Below, one piece after another: positions 38,286 through 50,680 of a stretch of DNA of 64,000 bases (positions are counted from its first letter, which is position 1; the number at the start of each line of letters is the position of its first letter). The position numbers were made by a program, and so were the translations under genes. The DNA lies in contig NC_088786.1 of NCBI RefSeq assembly GCF_949628265.1, forward strand, positions 25,937,681 through 26,001,680, read 5' to 3'. Source of the stretch: Cloeon dipterum. Taxonomy: Eukaryota; Arthropoda; Insecta; Ephemeroptera; Baetidae. Under the pieces are notes generated by a model. The model was not told the origin of the DNA and did not search any database. It worked only from the letters and a program-made list of their open reading frames with translations.

Positions 38286-41200
38286 CGTTGCTAAAACGTC
38301 GGCAAAACAACATATTGATTTAAAATAAAACTCGTTTTGTCGTCCGCGTGGCGTCGATTTCTCATCTTCAGCAAATCCAAATCGACGGCGTTTTACAACT
38401 TGATCTGTGGTGTGGCGTGATTCTGTCACCAGGTGCATGCGCGAGCAATGAGAAGATGGGATTCCCGTCAGCAAAAACACAACTCGAGTGGCAAACCGAG
38501 GATGGATGGTGCATTCACCAAACACACATCAATTCATGGGAGAGCAGAGGGTTTTTGGATCGAAATGGCTTTTAGCGCGAGATGCACTTATCGCCACAGA
38601 GCAGAAACACGCGGATGATGGCTTTTCTTTGTATGCAGCGAAACCGTGGACGCGCCATTCATCCTATTTTCGCTGGAGCTGCACTCTCCAAGGGTGGCGC
38701 AGCGCCGGGTGTCGCCTTTTCATTCTCCGCTGCCCTGGCTGGCCCCTTTGTTTGTAACTTCACTTCTCTTTCTTCATAAAATGTGTCCCGTGCAATATTT
38801 TATCCCGGCCTGGCAGTTTTCTTATTTGTCTGCCTGCTCCTTGTTTATTTGATAATAGTAATAACAGCCGTTTTGCTCGATGTGCGCATCACGGAGAAAA
38901 ACGAGATGACTTGCTATTGCTCTCTCGCGCCTGCGAGACCAATATACACGCATCTCTGCCACTTTTATGAGGCTTCGCTAAATTTATTTTGCCACCGAAT
39001 ATCATATTCATGCCCGAGAACAAATTTCCCACAATCAATTCTCCGCTCTGCGCCGAGTCTGAATGGCGTCAACAAAACAAGCCAATACGCAGTTTTGCTC
39101 TTGCTGAAAATGGCTGCAATTAGGGTTTTAAAATTATTCTGCTTTTGCATTAGCCTCCATTATAACGGCTGCAACGACGAGCCTCGCAGATAATGTGTGT
39201 CGAGTGACCGACTTGTCAACATGAAGAGGCGTACAATTAATTACAAAAATGCCATTCAGCACAGAAACATAAAGCGGTCGCGGAGTCTCTTGTTACGCGT
39301 AGAGTGCATTTCCTGCCAGATTACGCAAACTTTCCTCGTTTTTCACCGCTCGGGCCGCACCGCCGTCGTCGCACCGTTTTAACAGAGTAAAAAATTGAAT
39401 TAATTGCGCGTCGTTTGCGGAAAGCCCTAAATTATTTTCATATCTGCCGCACATTATCGCATAATTCATGGAGCAGAAGGTCTCCACCCTTGGGAAGAAA
39501 GAGTCATTAATATTATGACGTATCTTTCCTGCTCGGGCCGTTGTTCATGATAGGTTCGCGTTCGATCCGCTTTTTCCTTGCCAGATTATTAGCGAAAGAG
39601 GCGGCCGGCCGCTCGTATACGACGAACGTCCCTCGCATGCACGGCCCGCATATTTACACAATCCGGTATGGTAATTTGTCAGGCAGAACGCTTTCTCGTC
39701 CCATCAAGAAAATGCGTACGCGCCCCCGTAAATTGAGCAAGGGATTTATCTATTCGCCGCTGAAGCTGAGACGTAGCGACGCCTCAATCAACTGGAAAAT
39801 GGAAGTGCTGAGTTTTGCATCAGAGTAGTTAATGCTGATGCAGTCCAAATAACATTAATTTAAACTGAATATTCAGTTAAAAGCTCAATTCGTCGATGGG
39901 AAAGATTAAATCTCAGCTTTTTGTCATTAAATCCTCTTTTATCGGGATTTACGTTGAAAAATAATTTAGTGATTTACGAGCAGGATGTAATTTTGAGCTA
40001 CTGATTTGTTGCAAGAGGGAGTGAGTTTCGCACAATATTAAAAATTCCATAATATGATAGAAAGGGACTTTATCTTCCTTGCTCGTGTAGAGAGCTTACT
40101 ACTCGTAAGCCTCCTCCTTTTATTTCTCCGTCGTAGTATAATAATATGGAACAACTATCCTCGAGTGTTGACATCTTAACTAAGATATATTCAAATTTTC
40201 CTGCAGCCTAATACTGTGGCGTGAAATTTTGTTCTACTGCTAATGGGACCGAAACAGTAGTGCTAGAACGTGTGATGTAATTTTCTCTATTCAGGTCATC
40301 CTTTACTTTTTCCTGTATGAAAGACGCAGTCGTAAAATCTACCTTAAAAGGCAAATTTATGTCTCAGTTTTGCTTTAAGTGAAATATTTGAGTGGTAAAG
40401 AGTCCTGTCTTAATTCCATCGAATTTTTAATTAAATATTTTAACAGCGCAGTATTTAATAATAATTTCCTCAATGTTGAAAAAGGACTCTTGACTTTTTC
40501 AACCATTCAAATAGCAGAGGAAACTGGTTTACCACAGTCAGTGATATTTCTAGAAGCAAGCAGGTTTCTGGCAGCATTTCAAAATTTCATAATATACGAC
40601 ACTGTGCGGAATCATTAAAACAGCTACTTCCTTTGGTAGAAAGTTGACACAAGTTGACACTCCAATGCAAAAGCAAGTGCATTATTTACAGTGCTCTAAC
40701 TCGATCAAGGAAGCGACGATGAATAACAAAACCATTTTGCATATAGCGATTAGTCACGTCACGTGCAAACAATAAACTCGCAGACGTTTCACAACTGCAA
40801 GACCGTGATGTAATGGAATTGGCAGCGACAAAAGATATAAAGTGCACTCTCCAAGGACGGTTTAAAAAATACTTATAATCGTAAAGTCTAGTGCATAGAG
40901 TTCGCTGCCCTTACTGCTCGACCTATTTTCAACTTCACATTGCAAAAGAAAATGTGTTTATAGCTTTGCATTTCCCATCTCTGGCGGCCAGTGTAAAATC
41001 GAGTAAAAGAAGCGATGAAGCGAGTGACACGCCCACGCACATGTGCCCTTAGCGCTTTGCCCATTGAATGCGTTGAGAATATTTTTATGCTCGCAGGGAA
41101 CACGGCGTCATTAAACGACGAGAGAGAGCGCGCGCATGCTTGCTAAATTAATTTGCGCCGGCAGCGTGTTGTACTTGCATTTCATGCGAGTCGACGCGGC

Positions 41201-44200
41201 GTGAAATGAAATGCATGCACTGCCTTTTACGGTCACTCATTTTCGTCCCATCGACATCGTCGGCCGCGTTGATGAGTCGAAGTGACTTTCGATCACTGGC
41301 ACTTGATACAATATAGCCAGCCGCGTTGTTTGCCGTGTCGGACAACACTCGGGCGAGTGCACTTTTCTCGCGCGTTTGCTTTCTAGAGCAACGAGGAAAA
41401 TGCCCATCGTCGTCTCTGTTAATGAGCAGTTAGGAAGCGATCGAGACGGCTGTAATTTCTGCCGAGTGTCGTATTCGCCGCACGTGCGCCGGATCAATTT
41501 TCGTGCGGAAATGATCGGGTGGAGAAGGCTAATTGGATATCCTAAGTGAGAGCAGATTTGCATCCACTTTACGCTGTACTTCAGACGTGCTGAGCGAAAA
41601 TCGCTGTTGATTTTAAAGCAGTGCTTACTTTGTCCATGAACAGGGAACCAGCGATGCCAATGAAGGAGCTATAACCCCTCCTGTTTAGGAAATCGTTGAT
41701 GAATTTCTGGGAAATTTTACTGTGCCAGATAAAATTCAATAATTTTAACTTGAGACACAACGTAGAATGTATAATAGGTTCAGCCGAAGCGAAATAATTG
41801 CCGTCTGGTAGTTAATATTTTGCTGAGCAGCTCAATAGTATGTCCAAAATGATTATGAATATAAACCTGATTCAGTTTTTTAATATATTTTATACAATGT
41901 TAGCTTTAATAAGAAATTGTGTATCTTTTGTATTCCTTTTTATTCTATATACCGCGTTTCGAGCTCACAAGTAAACAGAAAATTAGTTCACTTTGCATTT
42001 GTCATCAGCCTCTCGACACCAATTAGCGGTGGAAAACGACTTCCTCAAGGAGGTTGCAATTACGCCTCAAAACAGATCGTTGGTGTAGAGAATAGAGCAC
42101 AGCGCGCGGCGTGCACGATTTTAATAATAAAAAAGAGTCGCGCAAAACGAGAAACCACTAATTTCCTAGGGGAGCGGAGCGTCGTCGTTGGCGCTTCCGA
42201 AGGTGCAGGCTGGGGAAAAGCGTGGAAATACCTCGCCGCGGCTGGGCGAATAAATTAAATGTAAATTAGAGAGGAATGCTTGTGTGCGGCGAGCGGGATT
42301 CCAATGCAGCAGTAACGCACATTATAAAAGCCAGCAGGCAGGCAGAGAGGCAGGCAGGCACAAAAAGCAGAGCCGCTTTTCACTTTATACGAATGGACCG
42401 GCAGCAGCAGCAGCCGCGCCGGGGGAACGAGAGCGTGGACTCGCCCTTTCGCTCGTTCTTTCCCGTTCATATGCATAGCGGCGGCGCCATGGAAACGAAC
42501 GGCGCCCAAGGGACGCAATCCTCAAATCTATTATCGCAGCAGTCAAACGCCGTTGAGCAAATGCACCGATAAATTCTGATGGCTCCGATTTTATTAGGAG
42601 CCTCTCAATTGCCTTTTCATGGACCCTTTCGCGGTCGATCGTGGAAAGAGACCGCGCCGCTGGATTTCGGCGCAAAGCGAGGCAACGAGCCTCTGCATTT
42701 TGCTCTCAAAAGGGCTCTGTTTCCAAACTGTTTACACTGGAGCTGTTGCGCAACGGGCCATTAATCGATTAATAATTTTCATGTGCCGAGGAATTTTCCA
42801 AGTTGTGCCTTTTCAACTTTTGCTATGCTAAATATGGAATGTGACTATGTCTGCAATTCGATTAATAATTGTTTTTACATTTAATATGTCCTTCCTTACT
42901 TAGAAATTGTCCATTTCTTAATGGTTAAAAGTCATGATGATTTCAATATTTACTTTAGTGTTAAAAAATAAAACCATATTTATGCTATTGACTTTTTCTT
43001 CTAAAATAAATTGGGTTTGAAATCGTAAAACAAATCAGCTGATTTTAGAAATGATAAGCTCTTCGTCTCGATGTCATTGTGTCGATTAGCGTGGTCCTGA
43101 ATTTCATCCGCTCCCCTGCTAAACTCGTTTTAACGATCCCGTTTACACATTATTTCCACTCTTTATTTTGCTCGATATTTTCTTTATTCGGTTGAGTAGC
43201 TAGCTGCTGGATGCATCTCTTCTTGTCATCTACACTTCCGGTACTGTAACCTCAAGTGAGCGGTGGAGAGATGCAACTCCACGTGCGCTGATCGAGGGGA
43301 AGTCGGGTCGTTGTTGCCTGCCTCCGCCGTCAACGCTGCTGGAGCACGAAGAGAATTATATCAATTTGGCCTCCTGGCTGCCGGGAGCAATTTGATGATT
43401 GATTTAATTTATTAGTGCCTGCGTCTGCTGGCGAAGTGTTTAAATGACGCTTTTTTGTTGCGGCCACTCAAACGACGACCCAGAACCTCCTCGCGCAGAG
43501 GAAGGGAAATGACTAGCAGTTTTAAACGGTGTCGTGAACATTGCTGATAATTCGATTTGAGGTGGGTTAAGATTGCGATTGCACATGGCCGCGGAAAACG
43601 CAGACTATGACCCAATTAAGAGTTGGAACTAAGAGATGGTGGTTAATCAAACAAAGTTGCAAGTATCAAGGGCTAATTACAAACTTGGAAGCTAATTCGC
43701 GGCACGCTTGGCCAAATTATTGGGTTCTCCTTGAGTGGCTTTCTCCGCCAAAACACTGGTAAAATACGAGAAGCGAGAATAAAGAGCGAAACCAGTTTGA
43801 AAATCGCCCCGGCTGGCCTCAAACACACTCACACACGAGGCCGACGGGAGGAAGAGAAGGAGAAAGAGACAAATCCGCCCGCTTTTGTCGCCGCACTTTC
43901 TTTCATTTCGCGCAGCGCTCCGTGGCAAATTGGGTGCCTCGGAGATCGTTTCTGCTCCTCAGACGCACAGCTAGCTTGTCGTCTTCGGTGGGTGCAAGCG
44001 AGCGGCACACTCACGCTCGCCATCATCGCGCCAATATTAGAATGCGGCGTCCATTTTTAGCCTGCGACGACACCGGTTTTCCTGTTTCATCGAGCCACGT
44101 TTCAAATCGCAGCGTTTGCTGCCGAAAATGAAAAAAACTGAGGGAAAAATATCTCATGGCTACGGTTAGATTCGAAATGCAGAACGAATTCCGTCATCCC

Positions 44201-45003
44201 TTGTGTTACGCAACTTGAACCGCCAATTAGCAAACATTTGGCTCGGAATCAAACACTTTTAATGATAATTACAGCCAAGGGGTCGTCGCACAAAGTTTTA
44301 TATTGCCAATTAAAGGGGCTCTTCATGTGACATAATAGGCGCGAATTACGTCTCTCTCGCTCTCGCCGAATAAATAACAATAGAGCCCTTAATTATTCCA
44401 GTCTGTAGGTGGTGTATCTTTTGCGCCCTCCGTCGGTGGTGCGTCTGTCTCGCAGGGGCGTATTTGTGTGAGAGAGCAGTTATCCCAGCTGGATTAACTT
44501 TGATGTATGTCACTTGATGCGACCCTGCAGGCCCACCGGGGGAACGCAATTGCTCGCCTCATGGTCAAGTGCCTTCACCCTCAGGGAGAAAATTTGCCCG
44601 CAATGACAGCATAATTTTCTCAAGAGGCCAAGTTGCAAAGATTGCATAGTGGTCGTTGGCGTGAAGTGCGAAAATCAGAACCAACATTGACGTGATTGCG
44701 TAGCGAAGGAAAAATTGAATTTGGAGTTAATATTTCGTAATTTCGTTGATTAATTCCGTTTATTCTACATAAAAACATCACCATTCATCATTGAGTTCAT
44801 TAAAAACAAACATGATTCCGCTTAGCTGAATTAGCGAGATCAAAATCTGCCTCTTCCATTTCATAGGTTGCATTCAACCAACGTTCTTAACTTTTAACAA
44901 GATCAAAGTGTCGACACAAGGCAAAAGAGACCAAAACCACGTTTAATCACAATTTCCACAAAACCACATCCCTTTCGCTTTGGCGAAAACAATTTTATAT
45001 CGG
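38286..45003. other. Intergenic mosaic of GC-richer blocks, no gene recognised
   Basis: Balanced or GC-rich blocks lie at about 38.4-39.8, 41.0-41.6, 42.0-42.8 and 43.2-44.2 kb, separated by AT-rich DNA. Open frames up to about 136 codons occur but overlap on both strands and show no domain. A (CAGG)n-like patch lies near 42330-42360. Confidence 0.35.
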
Positions 45004-45597
45004 TCAAAGCATAATAAACAGGGAAAATATCGAGAGAATCGAAATGGGACTGGACGAAAAGGCGGAGGGGAAGAGATAAAAAGCTGCAAAAACCACAGCG
45101 GGAAAGATCGTCCAAGTTTTCAACACGGGCGCGTTGGGGTCGCCGGCAGAGATAAATTTGCAAGTCGACAGCGCGAGAATCGGTCCCTGCGGGCGGCCGA
45201 AACTTTTTCCAGTGTCATCGGAGCGCGCGCGGGCCGAGTTTGAAAACAAATCGCCGCCAATAATAAATAACTCAATATCAGGTGGGCTGGCGGTGCAGCC
45301 AAGTCGGATCGATCTGCGTATGCGTTTCACATGCGCTAGCCTGGCGGCCGGGTGGGTGGATGGGTGCGAGGGTTGCCGATCAGCGGCGTGTGCGTGCTCA
45401 CAAAAGGGTGTGCTGCCGCTGCAATTATTCAGACTACACATCAAGGGGATGCGATGATTTGAATAGCCATACACACGCGGCGGGTGCAACCGCGCGGGGG
45501 GTGTCCGGGAGGGGAAACTGACTCTTTGCCCGCTTGCCAACGCAACGAGCCAACTGATCGATACGCACGCAGCCAAGGGCGCCAAGTCCCGATCCAT
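45004..45597 (-). other. Candidate ORF with signal-peptide-like start (197 codons)
   Basis: The ATG at 45597 sits in an ideal Kozak context (GCACCATGG). It opens with a short charged start and a hydrophobic stretch ending in a small-residue cleavage-like motif (WLVALASG). The rest is Pro/Arg/Ser-rich with a few cysteines and ends in another hydrophobic stretch. No family is recognised. The block is GC-rich, which lowers stop frequency and permits chance ORFs. It could instead be a signal-peptide first exon spliced elsewhere on the minus strand. Confidence 0.2.
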
Positions 45598-45604
45598 GGT
45601 GCAA

Positions 45605-47420
45605 GCAAATAATCGTCACTTGGCCCAAGTGCAGCGCCCTCCAGCGCACGCATCCACCACTGACTTAGGGGCCGTCGACGCCAGCAGGTCGAAAAAAATT
45701 GCTGACCCCTTTCCGCGCCAGATGATTAATTTCTGCAGTAATGGTTTTTAATTAAAACGTGCCGCGCGGACCCATCGATTGATATTTTCCAAGGGTAGGC
45801 TAGGCAACGTGCACGGCATACCGGTCGAGCAGGGTGCAGGAACAGCAAACACCAGGGGAAACAAAAACGAGTGCAGTTGAAATGGTTTCCCTTTTTTCCA
45901 ATGCTTTCCCTCAATCATATTTTTTATTTTTTTTACCCTTATGATTAGCAAGCGGCCGCCTTTTACACATTTTTGATAAAATGCAAATTTCAAATACCTG
46001 CTTAGCTTTCATAATGTTTATTGTCTTGTCAGGTAGAATTTTCTTAGCAGATTTTGCAACTCATGGTGCTGTAATTAACTGGAGGCAATTTCCTTAAGAC
46101 AAATTTTGTTCTTGGAGCTGGAGCTAAATTAAGTGGACTCCTGGCGTTTCATTGCCAGGCACGCGCTGAGCAGCCTTAGCAACGAGATTTAATTTCATCT
46201 CTCTTTGGGCCTGCTCGCACAATCAGTTTAATTTACTTGCTTCGGGCTGGCGAATGCGTGTTTCGTTGGCTGGAGAGAGCAAGAAGGCAGCAAGGAAGAC
46301 GAAGGAGCCTCTTGCTACACATGTAAAGTGCACACATACACACACAGGGCGCCCTCTATTCAACGCACTGAACAATGGTGGTTCATTATGCATGTAACCG
46401 CGACGTCCCTTACGTACAACTTGTTTGTAAAGTACGTACACTGTGCACACGTATATATGGCGGCAGCGGCGGAAAAGTTGTTTGCATGCTCCAGAGATAA
46501 CCTGCGCGCCTCCTCCCAGATTAGCGCAGCGCTGCGTTCCACCGCAGGACGCATGCAAGAGGGCTGTCGTGTCTCGCAGACCTGCACATTATGCACTTTT
46601 ATAAAGTTCCTGGAAATACAAGATACAATAATAACATGCTAGCATTGAAAACAGATTTTAAATTTACATATATTAATGCAACGAAAAGTTTCTCAGTGCA
46701 GAAGAAAATATAATCATTTCAAATTGAAGAAACTTTTTACTGGCTGAACCATCACTGCTCAAAGATTAAATTATTCAAGCCGTGCTTTGGAAAGAAACTA
46801 ACAATCCGTTCACCGTCTGATTTCGACAGCTGCAAAAAATTTCCTCCGCTCCAGAACGAAAATCAATGGCAACTCCATCAATTTTTCAACGAGTTCGGCT
46901 CCATCGTGTTTCTTTTCTCTCGGCAGGAGATATACATTGTTTTTCAATGGGCGCACTACTCGATTTCATCTAAACTGCCGCAAGTATATTAACTTCTGCG
47001 CCCACGAGGCCGCACTCGTTTCGTATCGCCGTGTAAATTAATTAATACTCACGCTTAATCATTATCAGGAGTAGTAGCAACGACGGCGCCGTGCTTGTTC
47101 GCGCCGTGAAAAATCAAACGAGAGCAGACAAGCGGCTGCTGGGCTTGGATCGCGTGATGTTGGAGCAATTTAGGCGAGGCACTGGCATTGATTGACAACA
47201 GGCAGTTTAGCTTGTTTGCGATAATAGGGCAAAACATAATGAAATCGGTTGCAACTCAAAAGAGCTATGTTCATAAAAACGATAAATTATGAAACGATGA
47301 ATAATTTCATAATTTAATTCAACAAGTCGATGTGTTAAAAATTTTGCTACTTCAATTAGTAAGAACCCAAAACTCATTTCCTCGATAATACTCTACCCAT
47401 TTGTTAGAAATTCTTTCGTT
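45605..47420. other. Intergenic, no gene recognised
   Basis: Balanced composition to about 46.6 kb, then AT-rich. Short open frames overlap on both strands and none resembles a known protein. Confidence 0.3.
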
Positions 47421-47472
47421 TATTTCAGACGAAAACTCACTGTACAAATATTCCAATCGCATCTCTTAAACA

Positions 47473-47721
47473 ATGGCTGTGAACCAAGCACTCTTCTTGG
47501 GGAGCACGGTTCATGGACTTTTGAAGCTGCTTCATTTGTTTTGTTTACCTCACTCCGATGCCAGTATTTTGGAACAAATGGTAAGTCTCTCGCTCGATCC
47601 TGTTGCGGCCAACATCATTTGCTTGCAGAGTTCGTCGGTTGGCAAGTTGCTGCTCCAGCAGTTGAAATTATTGAATGGGGGCCGCGATGACGTGATCGAC
47701 GAGTGCACCCTTATTGCCTAA
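47473..47721 (+). CDS. Candidate small protein, two exons with a 48-nt intron (66 aa)
   Basis: An ATG in good context (AACAATGGCT) opens exon 47473-47580. It ends at a consensus donor (CAAATG followed by GTAAGT). An acceptor (TTGCTTGCAG) ends a 48-nt intron at 47628, and exon 47629-47721 closes the frame. Spliced product is 66 residues. Because 48 is divisible by three and the intron has no stop, the unspliced reading is also open (82 residues). An acceptor-like TATTTCAG at 47421-47428 could join a remote leader exon. The product is leucine-rich at its N-terminus (LLKLLHLF) and acidic at its C-terminus (DDVIDE). I recognise no family and see no poly(A) signal close behind. Confidence 0.3.
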   Translation: MAVNQALFLGSTVHGLLKLLHLFCLPHSDASILEQMVSLSLDPVAANIICLQSSSVGKLLLQQLKLLNGGRDDVIDECTLIA

Positions 47722-48860
47722 GTAAGAGCAGCAAGCTTTTCTTGATGATCTGCCAGCAAACGAAAATATTGAGTAGCTTCGCTTCCGAGTTCCATTCAAC
47801 ACGTTTTACTTAATTGGCACGTTAATTAGTATTGCTAATTGAAACGTTTCGCCCATCTGGTGCCTTTATAAAATGCATGTTGGAGAGGAGAATTTTTACT
47901 GTTAAGAAAATCTAAATCGGCCTGATTGCCTCAGTCCTCAAAATTTGACGCAGTTAGATCTTTTTACTGTCGCTGGCAGTATTATGATTACCGATCGGTT
48001 CGCCTGCTCGCTCGCCCGTGCGTGGATCAGCGAAGGGAGAGTCGTCCTCCACGGACTGAATCAAAGAGTGAGAGTGTGTTTTGACCATGAATGGAGCACA
48101 CAGCGTGGCGTGACGTATTCAAAGAGTAAAATGCGGCTGCTTGATCTTGCGTGGGAATGCCGAGTGTGGGCTCGCAACATTGGAGGCGTACGAGCCATAT
48201 GCACACATATAGCCGGCCTGCTTCGCCGAGCCGACTCTACAGCTTTTTGAGGCCGTTATTGCACACAGCAGATAGCCGGCCAGCATTTGTGTTTCGAGCT
48301 GCCGCCTCTTCTCGAGAGGATTAAATGGGCCATTGACTCGGTTAATTGGACTGCATATGGCTTGAATGCACTTGAAAATAATTTGTCCACAAGGCACTCT
48401 AGTTCATTGTTTCTTACTGGTGGCTTCCGTGCTTAAGCTTGTTTCCAGATTGTTTTTTATTACTTTCGGGGAGAATGTAGTAGATTGAAAAATTTATCCC
48501 AAAAAGCTGTTAGAGATGACTTCTGAAATTTAAACGGACGAACTTGAGCTCGGATTTGCTCGATGCCTTCTTCTCTCGCTCATTTCCTTCGCCTGGAGCG
48601 CAACGTCACAAGAGATATGATTATTACTCGCTGACTAAGAGTGTGCTCCGGCACAAATTGCAGCCGAGAAGCGACTTGGCGCATAAAATCGCAATAACTC
48701 TGCGGCGGACCCACACACAAACTTGGCCGCCGGCGTAATTTATTCAAATCGCACAACGCTGGTAAACAGACTGAAATTACGCGCGGAGAGAAGAATAAGT
48801 GAACAGGGCGCGGTCAGCCGCTTTTGTTCGCACTTTTCTTCGATTCCGGAGCGTTTGATC
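47722..48860. other. Balanced-composition intergenic DNA
   Basis: Short open frames on both strands, no domain. A donor-like GTAAGA immediately follows the stop of the candidate small ORF at 47722. Nothing else is supported. Confidence 0.3.
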
Positions 48861-48869
48861 CAGCAGAAC

Positions 48870-49200
48870 TATATAATGCGCCGTGTATTACGAGAGCGCG
48901 CGCTGAGGTCGGCCGCTATGTTTAGGCGTTTTAATTTTAGCCTTCTCGGTATACAAGCGGAGCCAACACAACACAGGCAGACTCATCGGGCGCTCCGTGC
49001 GCGGCGCCCAACCGACCGGCAGACTCCCTCGCCTGCCAAACGAAGCGACCCTCCGCTCCGCCGGACGGTCTCTCGTCGTCGCCTGCGCCAACCCTTCGGA
49101 CCCTCCGCCAGCCAAACCGTCTTGCCGTCGACTCTGGGAACTTGCGTGCTGCTAACGAATAGAAATAAGACCGGCGCGGACACCTGCTAGCGACGGGGCT
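48870..49200 (+). promoter_or_regulatory. Candidate TATA promoter with GC-rich downstream block
   Basis: TATATAAT at 48870-48877 is followed by about 300 nt of markedly GC-rich sequence. That is the arrangement of a TATA promoter with a GC-rich leader. It points to the plus strand, with talin as the next recognised gene. I find no strong splice donor at its end, so it may instead be a regulatory block. The open frame 48723-49190 across it looks composition-driven. Confidence 0.25.
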
Positions 49201-50620
49201 GCCAAAAACAGGTTGCCAAAGAGACACTTCTAACGAACAACTTGGGGTTCGTACCAGTGGACTTGTGTTTGTTTTGTGTCACTTTCGTTATTAATTAATT
49301 TTGCGTGACATGAAAGGGGAAGCTACAAGCTAAACAACAGTCCCGCACGTGCGTTGGTAAATTATTGACGTGATGAAAGCAACTGAAAATCTGAGAAGAA
49401 ATTTGTTTGCTTATCAAGTGTGCCTTTTAAATCATTTTTCTCTTGTGAATCCTTGACTGCTCAGTCTTTAGAAATAAATTCCTTTTCAATAAGTTCTGTT
49501 TGAAGTCTTCATATTTTCATTATCGGAAGAATCAATTCTCCCTAAAAGCCTCCGCAAGATGCCTTTAGTAATTAGTTTCATCGGCTAATTGACAGGCGGG
49601 ACAGACAAAGACAAAACTGTTTTTCCGTCCGCCGGCGACAAGAAAGACCTTATAATTTGATATTAGCACCGAAGAGCAGAAAACAGGAAAGAGAATCGAT
49701 AAAACGAATTTTTGACTGCCAAGTCCGTGTTTCGTGCGCGCTGATTATTATTACCAGGAGTCATATCATTTTCGGCATGGACCCGTCGAGAAGTTATAAT
49801 TACATTATCATCGTGCCTGATTAGTAACATTATCTGGCGGTGGATGCTGCGCCGGTTGCATACCCGGCCCCCACCCCCGCCTTGATTTTTATCCCCTCCA
49901 AGGCGAACCGGCGGGCGAGCATCCCCTTTTTTACACCCCCTTGCGCGTATCTCTCGGCGCTGCAGCAGCGGCAGCAGCAGCAAGGGGTGAGGTCGGGTTT
50001 GATCCTTTTTTGGTCCCTTTTTGAGTAGTAACAGTCTGTTGTCGGTCGTCGCAGGGACAGCATGCCCCGCTCCGATGCACGTGAGTACAGATCGCCGCTA
50101 TGCTGCCGCATGCAATTCCCAATTCTGCCAAGTGGCCGCTCTTTTACACAATAGCTGTTGCGTTTCCGAAATCACTGCAAGAGTCGAATTAAACTTTATT
50201 AGCCGTTAGAAATTGGGATCTCGGCTTTTTGGGTCACAGATGAGTTGCAAAATTGCCGAAACCTCCGCATTGTTTAGTTCCTCAGGGGCTCGGTCCGTCT
50301 AAAAAAGGCTCTGCTCGTAAATCCGGGGCATAGAGAGGAAATTCACATGCGACCAACTTCACTTCCAAGGGCGCGCGCCTCGCCCGGCTGGAAACTCAAG
50401 AATCACAGCCAGTTTAGCCCGCCCACGATTGCGCCGAGCGAGCACAGAGTTAATTAATTTAACGCACAAACGTACTAAATTAGCGGGTGAATTCGCAACA
50501 ACTTCCGTCCACCACGTATTGTCCAAACCGCCGAAACTTTAATCTATGGAGAGCGAACCCGCTGGCTCCTTTGCAGCGTATTGTTCGCCAGCCACTTATT
50601 GTTTGCCGTCGCCTAGGTTA
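49201..50620. other. Intergenic with CAG-repeat patch and donor-like site
   Basis: A CAG/CGG-rich patch lies near 49960-49985. A donor-like GTGAGT begins at 50081, after a GC-rich stretch. No coding family is recognised. Confidence 0.3.
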
Positions 50621-50622
50621 CT

Positions 50623-50625
<3 letters not shown>

Positions 50626-50677
<52 letters not shown>
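50626..50677. repeat. (TC)26 microsatellite
   Basis: A 52-base uninterrupted TC run, responsible for the serine/leucine and arginine/glutamate frames on the two strands. Confidence 0.95.

Positions 50678-50680
<3 letters not shown>

Noticed and set aside
38783..39193. 136-codon ORF with a hydrophobic start
   Set aside because: It lacks an ATG at the start of the hydrophobic segment in that frame and has no domain or gene signal.
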